DNA from: Paraburkholderia gardini
GTDB taxonomy: Bacteria; Pseudomonadota; Gammaproteobacteria; Burkholderiales; Burkholderiaceae
DNA: 64,000 nt
Assembly: GCF_907164575.1 (NCBI RefSeq)
Contig: NZ_CAJQYY010000017.1
Coordinates: 62,001 to 126,000, forward strand
Direction: 5' to 3'
Position numbers and translations under genes: made by a program. A model generated the notes under the pieces. The model was given only the letters and a program-made list of their open reading frames with translations, was not told the origin of the DNA and searched no databases. Below, in pieces: positions 1 through 9,180 of the stretch (positions are counted from its first letter, which is position 1; each line of letters starts with the position of its first letter).

Positions 1-165
1 TGTGGACCGGATCGCGACATCGCGCACCCATTTTTGTGCGAATGCTGACGTTTTTCGGGTTTACGCGCGGGCGTCGTATTGCCATGCCGCACTGGGCGCT
101 GATGCCGGATGGCGCGTTGTGCAGCACGACGTTCGACTACCGGCGGCTTTGACCGACACGCGCGC

Positions 166-198
166 AAAAAAAAGAGCCGGGCGCGGACGCGTCGGCTC
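166..198 (-). terminator. rho-independent terminator-like hairpin, leftward
   Basis: GAGCCG (174-179) pairs with CGGCTC (193-198), and an inner CGCG-GA-CGCG extends the stem. On the minus strand the stem is followed at once by eight T (A166-A173 on the plus strand). No minus-strand gene lies just to the right, so the transcript it would stop is unknown. It may be a relic. Confidence 0.5.
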
Positions 199-332
199 CA
201 ACACACACGCGGCGCTTCGGAATCCGCGCCACGCAACTACCCTGTTCACTCCTGTCGCGTGAGGCGCTGACTCATCCGTTCGCCTGCATCATCGACGACG
301 CCCCGATTTGACCGCATGGATATATTCATAAC

Positions 333-352
333 AATACCAGGAACCAGGTATT
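333..352. promoter_or_regulatory. inverted repeat, possible operator of the two-component genes
   Basis: AATACC (333-338) and GGTATT (347-352) form a perfect 6-bp dyad with an 8-nt spacer. A direct repeat of ACCAGG overlaps it. It lies about 175 bp upstream of the response regulator start. Its role is inferred from position only. Confidence 0.25.
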
Positions 353-524
353 CGCAACGCAGTGCCAACGCCCGATAGTCTCGACATGCGCATCCGCACA
401 CAACCCGAACCGGGCATCCCCGGGCCGATCCGGCCTGTTTCGGGTATGTTGCTGCGTGGGCCGCGATCCCGCCCGCAGTCGCGCAAACCCCCACCACACA
501 CGATCGAAACCACGACTTTTGCCC

Positions 525-1232
525 ATGAGCCACGCTTTTCCCGATGTCAGCGAATCGATCCTCCCAAGCCCGCTGCTGGTCGTCGAAGACGAACCGTTGA
601 TGCAGGAGCGGATGCGCGGCATCCTCGCGACCCTCGGTTATACGGACGAAGCACTCATATTTGCCGGCAGCATCGGCGCGGCGCAGGCGCTGCTGGCGGA
701 CCAGCCGTTCGCGATGGCGCTGATCGACGTCGGGCTGCCGGACGGCAACGGCATCGACCTGATCCGCTCGCTGCACGAGCGCGATCCGGCCATGCCGATT
801 CTGGTAATCTCCGCGTGGAGCACCGAGCACATCATCGTGACCGCACTGCAGGCGGGCGCCACCGGTTATCTGCTCAAGGAACGCGACGACATCGAAATAT
901 CGCTCTCGGTTCGCAGCGCGTTGCGCGGCGGCGCACCGATCGATCCCTTCGTCGCCAGACGCATTCTCGACCTGGTCGGCACTGCAACGCCTTCGTCCAC
1001 GCCGGAGGTCGTCACTGCGCCGCGCACCGTCACCGCCTCGCCGCTTAGCGCACGGGAAATCGAAATCCTGTCGCTGGTGGGCAAGGGGCTGACCAATCGG
1101 GAAATCGCCGGTTTGCTGTCCCTGTCGAGGTTGACGGTCGAATGTCACATCAAGAACATCTACAAGAAACTGGCGGTGAATTCGCGCACGCAGGCGGTCT
1201 TCGAAGCGCGCACGCATGGCTTGCTGCCCTGA
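525..1232 (+). CDS. LuxR/NarL-family response regulator
   Basis: Cytoplasmic response regulator of 235 aa. It has an N-terminal receiver domain (about residues 15-130) and a C-terminal LuxR-type helix-turn-helix (about 170-235). The acidic pair E21-D22, the phospho-acceptor D68 (in ALIDVGLPDGNG) and the conserved lysine K118 are all present. The DNA-binding domain reads LSAREIEILSLVGKGLTNRE followed by the TVECHIKNIYKKL recognition helix. The start at 525 is preferred because an upstream in-frame ATG at 456 would add 23 unstructured, Arg-rich residues before the receiver fold. The next gene encodes a NarX/DesK-type histidine kinase and begins inside or just after this gene, so the two are almost surely cognate. 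The input signal and target genes are unknown. Confidence 0.93.
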   Translation: MSHAFPDVSESILPSPLLVVEDEPLMQERMRGILATLGYTDEALIFAGSIGAAQALLADQPFAMALIDVGLPDGNGIDLIRSLHERDPAMPILVISAWSTEHIIVTALQAGATGYLLKERDDIEISLSVRSALRGGAPIDPFVARRILDLVGTATPSSTPEVVTAPRTVTASPLSAREIEILSLVGKGLTNREIAGLLSLSRLTVECHIKNIYKKLAVNSRTQAVFEARTHGLLP

Positions 1233-3184
1233 TCGCACGGCATGATTCACTCTGGCCGCTCGCGGCAACGTTCATCATGGCGTTCGCCCTGCTTCATGCA
1301 AACGCGGCAAACGCGCAGACATCGCCCTCTGTTGTAACGTTCACGCACATCGAGGCGGCACGCGCCGCGCAGCCGGCCGATACGCCGCCAGCCGCCGGAT
1401 GGGTTGCCGTTTCGTTACCCGACGACTGGTCGCGGCGCTGGTCCGGCTTCGACGGCGACGTCTGGTACCGGCTCACATGGCAGCAGGCAGACACCACGCG
1501 GCCCGTCGCGCTGATGCTCGACTATCTGAACATGGCGGGCGCGGTCTGGCTGAACGGCACGCTGCTGATGCGCGACCCGCATCTCGTCGAACCGCTGACG
1601 CGCGCCTGGAACACCCCGCGCCACCAGTTGCTGCCACCGCCGCTGCTGCGCGAAGGGACGAATACGCTGCTGATTCGCGTCGCGGGTCAGGCTGCGTATC
1701 AACCGGGCCTCGGGCCTGTTTCAATTGGCGACCCGGCCACGATCGCCGCGCGCTATGAAAGCGACTACCGGCTGCGTCACGATCTTCAGCTCTTCAGCCT
1801 TGCGGTCACCGCGACGCTGGGCTGCTTCTTTCTGTCGCTGTGGCTGATGCGCAGACAGGAGGCGCCATACGGCTGGTTCACGCTGATGTCGCTCGCGTGG
1901 GGGTGGGTCGCGCTCAATCAGGTGGCGACGACCCCCTGGCCGTTCGTGACGACCGACGGATGGGAAGCCGCGAATTCGATTGCACTGGTCGTCTACAGCG
2001 CGTCGTTCACGATGTTCGTCATGCGGTTCTGCGAGCGGCGCCTGCCGCGCATCGAAGCCGTGCTCTGGATACTGGTCGCGTGCAGCACCATTGCCATGCT
2101 GATGACGCCGCACAGCCACATGAACGGCATGCGTGCGGCGCTGACCATCATGCAGGCCTGTTCCTACTTCGCAACCTGCTTCGCGTATCTGTTCTTCACG
2201 TGGCGAAGCCGCCGCACCGACCATCGCATCCTGTCGTTCTGTATCGCGATCTTTATCGCGGCCGGTACGCACGATCTGCTGACGTTCCTGGGCATCCTGA
2301 GCGACAACCGCTACTACACCGCGCTCACATCGCAGCTGCTGTCGATCGGCATGGCGCTGGTGCTGGCCTGGCGGTTCGTCGCGAATCTGCGCGGTATCGA
2401 GCAGTTCAACGACAGGCTCACGGTTCGTATCAAGGCCGCGTGCGCCGAACTCGAATCGACGTTACAGCGCCAGCACACGCTCGAAGTGACAAATGCGCGC
2501 CTCGGCGAGCGGCTCAATCTCGCGCACGATCTTCACGACGGTCTGGGCGGCACGCTGGTGAGCAGCATTGCAACGCTCGAGCGCGCGCCGCAGGACATCG
2601 CGCCGGAACAGTTTCTGTCGATCCTCAAGGAGTTGCGCGACGACCTGCGCATCATCATCGATACGGCGTCGAGCCATCAATCCGGAGAGTACGCGCTGGA
2701 CGCGCAGATCGGGCCGCTACGGCACCGGCTGACGCGCCTCTTCGAATGCCATCGGATCGAATGCAACTGGAGCGTCAGCGGGCTCGAACAGTGTTATCTG
2801 CCGGCTTCGCACAGTCTCGACGTGATGCGCACGCTTCAGGAGGCGCTGACGAATGTGCTCAAGCATAGTCAGGCAAGCCGCGTCGACATCGATCTGCATG
2901 GCGACGATGCCGGCGTGCGGCTGGTGGTGAAGGACAATGGTGTGGGCTTCGATCCCCACGCACTGGCGGACCATCCGGGCACGGGCATGCGCAGCATGCG
3001 GGCCCGCACGCGACGGCTTGGCGGAACGCTGAACGTTCAGTCGGCCCAGGGCTCGACCGTGCTGAGCGTGCATTTTCCGCGCGAAAAAGCGCGCTCGCAG
3101 GAAGACGACAGCGAAGCAGGCGCCGCACGAACCGATGGATCGAGCGCCACGCCTGCGCCCGCCGCCGAAACGACTGCGTCGTAA
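1142..3184 (+). CDS. 7TM sensor histidine kinase (HisKA_3 type) with an extracytoplasmic jelly-roll-like domain
   Basis: Membrane sensor kinase, 680 aa if it starts at the ATG at 1142, which overlaps the regulator by 91 nt. A start at 1277 (44 nt after the regulator stop) is also possible but would leave a poor signal peptide. Order: hydrophobic signal-like segment ending near ANAANA; a periplasmic beta-sandwich resembling the sugar-binding domain of family 2 glycosidases (DVWYRLTW, AGAVWLNGTLL, GTNTLLIRVAG); about seven membrane helices (about 215-410); a dimerisation helix with the phospho-accepting H465 in LAHDLHDGLGG; and a HATPase domain (DNGVGFDPH, GTGMRSMRARTRRLGG). The architecture fits 7TMR-DISM receptors joined to NarX/DesK-type kinases. 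A carbohydrate-like or envelope ligand is plausible but only inferred. Confidence 0.88.
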   Translation: MSHQEHLQETGGEFAHAGGLRSAHAWLAALIARHDSLWPLAATFIMAFALLHANAANAQTSPSVVTFTHIEAARAAQPADTPPAAGWVAVSLPDDWSRRWSGFDGDVWYRLTWQQADTTRPVALMLDYLNMAGAVWLNGTLLMRDPHLVEPLTRAWNTPRHQLLPPPLLREGTNTLLIRVAGQAAYQPGLGPVSIGDPATIAARYESDYRLRHDLQLFSLAVTATLGCFFLSLWLMRRQEAPYGWFTLMSLAWGWVALNQVATTPWPFVTTDGWEAANSIALVVYSASFTMFVMRFCERRLPRIEAVLWILVACSTIAMLMTPHSHMNGMRAALTIMQACSYFATCFAYLFFTWRSRRTDHRILSFCIAIFIAAGTHDLLTFLGILSDNRYYTALTSQLLSIGMALVLAWRFVANLRGIEQFNDRLTVRIKAACAELESTLQRQHTLEVTNARLGERLNLAHDLHDGLGGTLVSSIATLERAPQDIAPEQFLSILKELRDDLRIIIDTASSHQSGEYALDAQIGPLRHRLTRLFECHRIECNWSVSGLEQCYLPASHSLDVMRTLQEALTNVLKHSQASRVDIDLHGDDAGVRLVVKDNGVGFDPHALADHPGTGMRSMRARTRRLGGTLNVQSAQGSTVLSVHFPREKARSQEDDSEAGAARTDGSSATPAPAAETTAS

Positions 3185-3447
3185 CGAGCGCATCCCGGTT
3201 CGGCATGGCATAAGCGTTTGTTTTCTTTTTCTTCAGACTTTGTAGGGCGCGCGCACGCCGGGTTCGTCCGCGGGAAAAACCACTCATATCGCGCCAGTTC
3301 TTTTTTCGCTGCACCGACGCCACTGAGACAGTCGATCAGCATGTTCGTGTCGACGCTGTCGACCTGCAAGGAAATCGCGGCACCCGGCACGCGCCTCGCT
3401 GATTTACTACACTTGAGCGCATCGATTGCCCAGGAAGGAGTCATTCA

Positions 3448-4326
3448 ATGGCGACACGAACGACGGCCACAAAGCCAGCGACAAAAACAACGCCAAAAAC
3501 AGCGCCAAAAACAGCGGACAGCACTGCGCGAATCCGTGTCGGCATTGGCGGCTGGACGTTCGAGCCGTGGCGCGGCGTGTTTTATCCCGAAGGGCTCGCG
3601 CAGAAACGCGAACTCGAATACGCGAGCCGCCAGCTGACGACCATCGAAGTCAACGGCACGTTTTACGGTTCGCAAAAGCCGGCCACGTTCGCGAAGTGGC
3701 ACGACGAAACACCGGACGACTTCGTCTTTTCGCTGAAAGCGCCGCGATTCGCCACGAACCGCAGAGTGCTGTCGGAAGCCGGCGATTCCATCGAGCGGTT
3801 CTTCGCCAGCGGCGTGCTGGAACTGAAGAACAAGCTCGGACCGGTCAACTGGCAATTTGCCGCGACCAAACAATTCGATCCCGACGATTTCGAAGGCTTT
3901 CTCAAGCTCCTGCCAAAGCGCATCGACGCACGCACGATCCGCCATGCAGTCGAAGTGCGGCACGAGAGCTTTCGCAACGCAGCGTTCGTCGCGCTCGCGC
4001 GCCGATACGAGGTAGCGATTGTCATGGCAGGCGATTCGAAGTATCCACAGATCGCAGACCCGAGCGCGCCGTTCGTCTACGCGCGGATCATGGGCACGAC
4101 CGAAGCGCAACCGAAAGGTTATTCCAGCAGCGCGCTGGATCAGTGGACAGCACGTGCGCGCACATGGGCATCAGGCGGCACGCCAGACGGGCTCGATATG
4201 TCCGGCGACGCGAGCGCGGCGGACACGCCTCGCGATGTCTACCTCTATGTGATCAGCGGGTTCAAGGCGCACAATCCGGCCGCCGCGATCGCGATGCTCG
4301 AACGCCTGAGCAAACGCAACGCGTAG
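3448..4326 (+). CDS. DUF72 (YecE-like) family protein
   Basis: A 292-residue TIM-barrel-like protein of the DUF72/YecE family, whose biochemical role is not established. Family features visible are VGIGGWTFEPWRGVFYP near the start, TIEVNGTFYGSQKP, FVFSLKAPRF, the GPVNWQF strand and the conserved HAVEVRHESF motif. The first 26 residues are a low-complexity Thr/Lys/Ala/Pro tail encoded by tandem 12-bp repeats, which most family members lack. The ATG is preceded by AAGGAGTC, a good ribosome-binding site. It stands alone and is convergent with the LysR gene, with only a 14-bp gap. Family membership is secure; function is unknown. Confidence 0.9.
   Translation: MATRTTATKPATKTTPKTAPKTADSTARIRVGIGGWTFEPWRGVFYPEGLAQKRELEYASRQLTTIEVNGTFYGSQKPATFAKWHDETPDDFVFSLKAPRFATNRRVLSEAGDSIERFFASGVLELKNKLGPVNWQFAATKQFDPDDFEGFLKLLPKRIDARTIRHAVEVRHESFRNAAFVALARRYEVAIVMAGDSKYPQIADPSAPFVYARIMGTTEAQPKGYSSSALDQWTARARTWASGGTPDGLDMSGDASAADTPRDVYLYVISGFKAHNPAAAIAMLERLSKRNA
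3479..3516 (+). repeat. 12-bp tandem repeats in the DUF72 N-terminus
   Basis: CCAAAAACAGCG occurs at 3493-3504 and 3505-3516, preceded by a diverged copy. The repeats encode the TPKTAPKTA part of the N-terminal tail. Copy number could vary between strains by slippage. Confidence 0.6.
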
Positions 4327-4340
4327 CGCGCAATCACCCG

Positions 4341-5246
4341 CTATGAAGACGCAACCTCCGGCAACGCGTTGCTCGCCTTGAGATGCTCCGCGAGCAGTCT
4401 TGCGTGCGGAGTCAACGTCGCGAAATCGCGGGCGCAGAGACGGAGTTGCCGCGACCCCCACGGCTCCGAAAGCGGCAGGATCTCAAGACCTGGCCGGCGC
4501 AGCGCCGCGGCCGATGCCTCTGAAAGAATCGCGATCCCGATGCCCGCTTCGACGATCATCCCCACGTTCTCCACGCTTCTCAGCTTGAGACGGTAATTCA
4601 TCTGCCGCCCAAGACGGGACGCACGCTGGCCCAGATACGTTTCCAGCGCCGCATCCGACAAACCGACGAATGCCTCGCCGACGATATCCGCGAACGCCAC
4701 GCTCGCCTGCCCGGCGATACGATGCCTCGTGCTCGCGACGACCACCAGTTGATCGCGCGCGAGCAGATGGATTTGCAGCGTCGTCATCTCGGCGATATCC
4801 GCGACGATCCCCACTTCGGCACGCCCTTCCGCGATCGCGAGCGCGATCTCGCTGCTCGGACGCTCCTCCAGGTCGACAGAAAGATCGGGGTAACTCGCGA
4901 GGAAGCTGCACAACTGCTGCGGCAGGAACGCAGCGAGCGCGGCGGTGTTCGACAACAGCCGGATGCGCCCTTTCAGGCCGGTGGTATACGTGTGCAGTTC
5001 GCCGCGCATCTGCTGAACCTGCTCGAGGATCAGACGTGCATGCCGCACCAGCGCATCGCCAGCCGCGGTCGTCCGTACGCCCCGGCGCGTGCGCTCGAGG
5101 AGCGGCGCGCCGAGCGCGGATTCCATCCCTGAAATGCGCTCGCTCGCGGACGCCAGCGCGAGATTCATCGCCCGCGCGCCCTGAGTCAGGCTACCGTGCT
5201 CGATCACGCTGAGAAAAAGACGCAGATCGGTCAGATCGAATCGCAC
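4341..5246 (-). CDS. LysR-family transcriptional regulator
   Basis: LTTR of 301 aa. The N-terminal winged helix-turn-helix (residues 1-60) reads DLRLFLSVIEHGSLTQGARAM, then SASERISGMESALGAPLLER, the usual LysR pattern. The rest is the two-lobed effector-binding domain. The start is a GTG at 5246 with a strong GGGAGG box five bases upstream. It is divergent from a TauE/SafE-type exporter with an 84-bp intergenic region, the classic arrangement for an LTTR controlling its neighbour. The inducer is probably a substrate of that exporter, but its identity cannot be read from sequence. Confidence 0.93.
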   Translation of the reverse strand: MRFDLTDLRLFLSVIEHGSLTQGARAMNLALASASERISGMESALGAPLLERTRRGVRTTAAGDALVRHARLILEQVQQMRGELHTYTTGLKGRIRLLSNTAALAAFLPQQLCSFLASYPDLSVDLEERPSSEIALAIAEGRAEVGIVADIAEMTTLQIHLLARDQLVVVASTRHRIAGQASVAFADIVGEAFVGLSDAALETYLGQRASRLGRQMNYRLKLRSVENVGMIVEAGIGIAILSEASAAALRRPGLEILPLSEPWGSRQLRLCARDFATLTPHARLLAEHLKASNALPEVASS

Positions 5247-5330
5247 GCGTGCCTCCCTTCGGTTTCGCCGAAGTCTAACATTGGAAAAGCCAGATTGCGG
5301 ATATGTGGAGCCGTCGCTACGATTCGTCGA

Positions 5331-6092
5331 ATGAACCAGCTTTTGTTACTTTCAGGTGCGGGATTGCTGGCGGGTGCGATGAATGCGCTCGCTGGAGGTG
5401 GCTCGTTCGTCAGCCTGCCCGCATTGATTCTGGCAGGCGTGCCACCGGTTCAGGCGAACGCATCGAGTACGGTCGCGTTGTTCCCTGGCGGCGTCGCGAG
5501 CGCCTGGGCATATCGCGACGGGCTCGGCCCGATCGGCACGGTGTCGCTGCGTCCGTTGCTGGCGATCACGCTGGCGGGCGGCGTCATCGGTGCGCTGCTG
5601 CTGTTGTGGACGTCGCCGAAAGCGTTCAACTTCGTGTTGCCCTGGCTGCTTCTGGTCGCAAGCCTCGCGCTCGCGTTCGGACGCGGGCTCGGTGAACGGC
5701 TTCGCCGGCGCTGCCACATCCGGCCTTCGGTGGTGATGGCGGTGCAGTTCGCGCTTGGCGTCTACGGCGGATATTTCGGCGGGGCCGTCGGCATCATGAT
5801 GCTGGCGATCTGGGGGCTACTCGACAGTGGCGACCTCAAGCGCCTGAACGCGCCGCGCACGCTGCTCGTCAGTTCGGCGAACGCGATGGCCGTGCTGACC
5901 TTCATCATCGCGCACGCCGTACACTGGCCGCAGACGCTGCTGATGCTCGTCGCCGCGATCGTGGGCGGTTACGGCGGCGCGCAGATCGGCCGCCGCGCGC
6001 CGGCCGCCCTGATCCGCTCCGCCACCCTGCTGCTGACCGTCTGCATCACGCTGGCGTTTTTCGTGCGCGCCTATGCGCCCGCATTCAAATAA
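5331..6092 (+). CDS. TauE/SafE (TSUP) family membrane exporter
   Basis: Integral membrane protein of 253 aa in the sulfite exporter TauE/SafE superfamily. It opens with the typical GAGLLAGAMNALAGGGSFVS stretch and contains NASSTVALFPGG. The second half repeats the pattern with VYGGYFGGAVGIMMLA and SSANAMAVLTF, the internal duplication typical of the family, giving about eight hydrophobic segments. The ATG at 5331 places the first helix at the N-terminus; an upstream in-frame start at 5196 would run back into the divergent LysR gene. Family members export organic anions or sulfur compounds, but the substrate here is not determinable. Confidence 0.9.
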   Translation: MNQLLLLSGAGLLAGAMNALAGGGSFVSLPALILAGVPPVQANASSTVALFPGGVASAWAYRDGLGPIGTVSLRPLLAITLAGGVIGALLLLWTSPKAFNFVLPWLLLVASLALAFGRGLGERLRRRCHIRPSVVMAVQFALGVYGGYFGGAVGIMMLAIWGLLDSGDLKRLNAPRTLLVSSANAMAVLTFIIAHAVHWPQTLLMLVAAIVGGYGGAQIGRRAPAALIRSATLLLTVCITLAFFVRAYAPAFK

Positions 6093-6179
6093 TCGCCGTG
6101 GCGTGCCGTTTTATCGTTGTCAGGAGGGCGAATCACGCATCGCTTCCTGACATCGAAGTTGTGAACCAGGAGACGTGTG

Positions 6180-6341
6180 ATGATTTCAGCCCTGCTCGAC
6201 ACAATGGGTGCGCTGGCGATCCTCGCCAGCGTGGCAGCGAAGATCGTCATGATCCGTCACATGCGGGAACACGACAACATCGCCCGGTCCGCTATCGATC
6301 AGCCCGCACCGGTCGCTTCGTCCGGCAAGCACGCAGGCTGA
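6180..6341 (+). CDS. possible small membrane peptide (53 aa)
   Basis: A 53-codon frame begins ATG ATT TCA GCC eight bases after an AGGAG motif. Residues 3-25 (for example ALLDTMGALAILASVAAKIV) could form one membrane helix, followed by a charged tail (MIRHMREHDNIAR). It starts 87 bp after the exporter and overlaps the 3' end of the convergent MFS gene by 43 bp. No family was recognised. It is supported only by the ribosome-binding site and the amphipathic composition. Confidence 0.4.
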   Translation: MISALLDTMGALAILASVAAKIVMIRHMREHDNIARSAIDQPAPVASSGKHAG

Positions 6342-7678
6342 GTGATATCGCCACGTTCTCGGCTATTGCGCGACGCGGCGATGCCGCGCAACCGGCGCAT
6401 CGAGCGTTCGGGATGGATCAGCCAGAGCGCGGCCACACCCGCTGCGACGAGCACCGAGCCAAGAAACAGAAATCCGTGTTCGAAGCCCACCGCCTGGCTG
6501 TGCGCGGCGCCGACGAAGCGCCCCATCAGTGCGGGCGCGACAAATCCGGCGAGCGTCGCGATCGAATTGTTGATGGCAAGCCACGCACCCCGCTGCGCAG
6601 GCGGCGTGACTTCACCGATCATCAACGGGCCGAACAGAAAAATCAGCTGGCCAAAGCACGCACCCAATGTCAGGCAGACGATTTTCAAAGGCGCGCCGAT
6701 ACCGGTGGTCATGCAGATGAATGTAAGCCCGGTCAATGCGATCGCACCGCTCGTGATAAAGCCGCGTGATGCGCGCGATGAAACACCTTTGTCGAACAGA
6801 TACTGCGAGAACCACGACATCACCAGCGAAGCAGGAATCGCCGCGCCGACGATGACCGAAAAGAGCCAGCCGGCGTCAGTCGCGGAATAGCCGAGGCCCA
6901 GCCGCAGATAAGCGGGGAACCACGTGAAGCACAGCGAAAGCGCGAGAAATCCCGCGAACGAAAGCAGAAAAATGCCGACGAGCGTCGGATCGGACATCAG
7001 CGCGCGGTACGGCACACGAGCGGGCGCACACACCTCGGCGCGAGCGGAAACCGAAACGGAATGCGGCGCGTCGGTCGCATCCTGCTTCGAAGATTCGTCG
7101 ACGCTGCCTTCCGCGCCCAACAGCAGCCAGAGCATGGTCCAGATCGCGCCGACGACGCCAAGCGCAAGAAACGCCGCGTGCCAGTCATAGTGAATCATCA
7201 GCCACGTCAGACACGGTCCCGCCACGAGCATGCCCATGTTCGCGCCCTGCTGCACGATCGCGGTCGGGATATTGCGTCTGCTGTTGTCGAACCATTTGTA
7301 TGTGGCGTGGACCGCGAGCGCGTAGGCCGGTCCTTCGCCCGCGCCGAGCAGCACGCGGCATGCGATCAGCAGCGGAAACGACACCGCGCCGACGAGCGGA
7401 AACTGCACGGCCGCCCACACGATCGACAGTATCGCCAGCAGCCATTTCGTCTTGACCCGGTTCGCGATAAAACCGAAGACGATTCCCGAAATCGAGAACA
7501 GCACAAAAAAGCTGCTGCCGACGAGACCCAGCTGCCCGGGTGTCAACCCGAGGTCGTGCATCATCGGCACGGCCGCGAGGCCGATCACGGCCTTGTCGGC
7601 GAAATTGATCAGCATGAACAGGAACACCAGCGCCACCACAATCCACGCACGCCATCGGCGGGTCGATTCTTTCAACAT
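6299..7678 (-). CDS. MFS transporter, anion:cation symporter type (copy 1)
   Basis: A 459-residue, roughly 12-helix major facilitator. The signature between helices 2 and 3 appears as IANRVKTKWLLAILS. Other landmarks are FLFMLINFADKAVIGLAAVP in helix 1, LLGAGEGPAYALAVHATYKWF, and RNIPTAIVQQGANMGMLVAGP. These fit the ACS family of organic-acid carriers (glucarate, phthalate, tartrate type). It lies 80 bp downstream of a DUF1254 gene on the same strand, is preceded by AAGGAGGAGA, and is probably cotranscribed. It is strikingly similar to the MFS at 10774-12117, so the two are duplicates. The substrate is unknown, but the CoA-ligase neighbours suggest a carboxylic acid. Confidence 0.92.
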   Translation of the reverse strand: MLKESTRRWRAWIVVALVFLFMLINFADKAVIGLAAVPMMHDLGLTPGQLGLVGSSFFVLFSISGIVFGFIANRVKTKWLLAILSIVWAAVQFPLVGAVSFPLLIACRVLLGAGEGPAYALAVHATYKWFDNSRRNIPTAIVQQGANMGMLVAGPCLTWLMIHYDWHAAFLALGVVGAIWTMLWLLLGAEGSVDESSKQDATDAPHSVSVSARAEVCAPARVPYRALMSDPTLVGIFLLSFAGFLALSLCFTWFPAYLRLGLGYSATDAGWLFSVIVGAAIPASLVMSWFSQYLFDKGVSSRASRGFITSGAIALTGLTFICMTTGIGAPLKIVCLTLGACFGQLIFLFGPLMIGEVTPPAQRGAWLAINNSIATLAGFVAPALMGRFVGAAHSQAVGFEHGFLFLGSVLVAAGVAALWLIHPERSMRRLRGIAASRNSRERGDITQPACLPDEATGAG

Positions 7679-7758
7679 GTCTCCTCCTTGATTCGTACAG
7701 TAAGCGCCGGTCCGGTCTCGAATGCCGGATTGGTGCGGTCAATGCGCGCGCCGGCTTC

Positions 7759-9144
7759 TCATGATTCGATGCGCCGGATCGGGGGCCACGAAAAGCGCTG
7801 CTCCAGGTGCGCCGCCCCCGGGATATACACGCGCAACGTCACGTAGAACGGCGCTGCCGGTGCGGGCAGCCAGTTGCATTGAAGCGCGGCGTCCCGCGGC
7901 ACCTGCGCCGACAGTCGCAGCGTCAGCCCCGCTTCGTCATGACGCAGGTGCGCGGAGCGATCGCCGATCGAGTAACGGTCGATGACGTTGTCCACCAGCA
8001 TGCACGACGCCTTGTCGTACATCGTCAGCGACCAGAACGCCTGCGCCTGCGGCAGACCGCCCGGCGCGAACGTCAGTTCGTACGCGTGGTGTCCGTCGAG
8101 CGGCCGTCCTTCGCTGTCGCAATCCGCGGAGAAATACATCGCCTCCTCGATGCCCAGTGCGCCGATGTAGTTCCAGCAGACATGCGCGCGTGCGAAGTAA
8201 TCGTCGCCGAACGAATCGCGCACATCGACCGTCAGGAACCAGCCGCCGCCGAGCGCCGACGGATGCGGCACGTCCAGCTCCGCGATCACGCCTTCGAGCG
8301 CGGCACCGAGCACGGCGAACGGTTCCGCGTCAGACGCAGCGGCCGTCGGCGCATCGAAACCGGCGCCGATGCCGACAGCGGCGAACCGGCCGGAATACGC
8401 ACGCTCGGCAGCCGGAGGCGGATTGCGCAACAGCGCGGCGTTGACGACTTCGGCATAGCGGCGCGCGTCGCCCACCGTTTCGCTTCGCTCCATGCCGACG
8501 TCGAAGCGTCGTTGCGCGGGGCCTCCATCGATCGTCGTCAGAAGAAAGCGATCCTGCAGCGCGTGCACGGCCGGCAGATCCTGCGGACCATCCACCAGCA
8601 CGCGCCCGATCATCCAGACGTCGCGCGTCGGGCAGGCGACGGGCGTGATATCCGTCAGATCGAGATCGGCGGGCAGCGGCGTATCGCGGTGATACAGCAG
8701 GAATTTTCCCGCGCCGTTGCCCGTCGTGCGCGTGCCGATCGAGTTGAACGGATTCGTATAGAAGTCCAGCAGGCCAAGCACGTAGTAGCGGCCGGCCGTG
8801 TCGGGCACCGTCAGCAGCAGCGGCGCTTCGCCGACGTCGAGCCACGCGCTGATGTACAGCGTGTCGTTATTGGGCGTCACGACCTTGCGGTGCTGAGGAC
8901 CGAGTAGCTGGCGATCGAGCATCAGACGGTTGATCCAGCAGAGCGTCGAATCCGGGCTCTCGCCGGCGAACTGACCGCTGTCATTGCGGCGCGGACACGT
9001 CGTCGCGCGCGAACGCGCCATTTCGTAGAGCGGCAGCGTGTAGATCACGGCATCGCGGGCGAGCGTGGCGAGATCATCCGCCGGGTTCGGGGTTGCAACT
9101 GCATGCGCGCGCGTCGTGGCGCGTTCGCTTGTGGAAAGGGACAT
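7759..9144 (-). CDS. DUF1254/DUF1214-type protein (copy 1)
   Basis: A 461-residue protein of the DUF1254-DUF1214 group, whose function is not established. The N-terminal domain shows ARDAVIYTLPLYEMARSRA and KVVTPNNDTLYISAWLDV. The pattern NxDTLY...A.LDV near residue 100 is characteristic of the group, as is GRYYVLGLLDFYTN. The C-terminal domain has YELTFAPGGLPQAQAFWSLT followed by DRYSIGDRS, the usual DUF1214 pattern. No signal peptide is evident. Its promoter carries the 22-bp box shared with the acyl-CoA synthetase promoter, and MFS copy 1 follows downstream. It is paralogous to the divergent gene at 9392. Confidence 0.88.
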   Translation of the reverse strand: MSLSTSERATTRAHAVATPNPADDLATLARDAVIYTLPLYEMARSRATTCPRRNDSGQFAGESPDSTLCWINRLMLDRQLLGPQHRKVVTPNNDTLYISAWLDVGEAPLLLTVPDTAGRYYVLGLLDFYTNPFNSIGTRTTGNGAGKFLLYHRDTPLPADLDLTDITPVACPTRDVWMIGRVLVDGPQDLPAVHALQDRFLLTTIDGGPAQRRFDVGMERSETVGDARRYAEVVNAALLRNPPPAAERAYSGRFAAVGIGAGFDAPTAAASDAEPFAVLGAALEGVIAELDVPHPSALGGGWFLTVDVRDSFGDDYFARAHVCWNYIGALGIEEAMYFSADCDSEGRPLDGHHAYELTFAPGGLPQAQAFWSLTMYDKASCMLVDNVIDRYSIGDRSAHLRHDEAGLTLRLSAQVPRDAALQCNWLPAPAAPFYVTLRVYIPGAAHLEQRFSWPPIRRIES

Positions 9145-9180
9145 GAATACCGCTCCGTAAACAGGACGAAAGAGACGGGG

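Larger units (their letters stand above)
1..524. other. gene-free left edge and leader of the response regulator
   Basis: No convincing gene is visible here. The open frames on both strands have no ribosome-binding site and no recognisable protein features. The stretch holds a leftward terminator-like hairpin near 166-198 and an inverted repeat near 333-352 upstream of the response regulator. A gene to the left of the window could extend into the first bases, but nothing supports it. Confidence 0.5.

Noticed and set aside
6098-6769. A 223-codon plus-strand frame over the MFS 3' end
   Set aside because: Mostly antisense to the transporter and Arg/Asp/His-rich without motifs.
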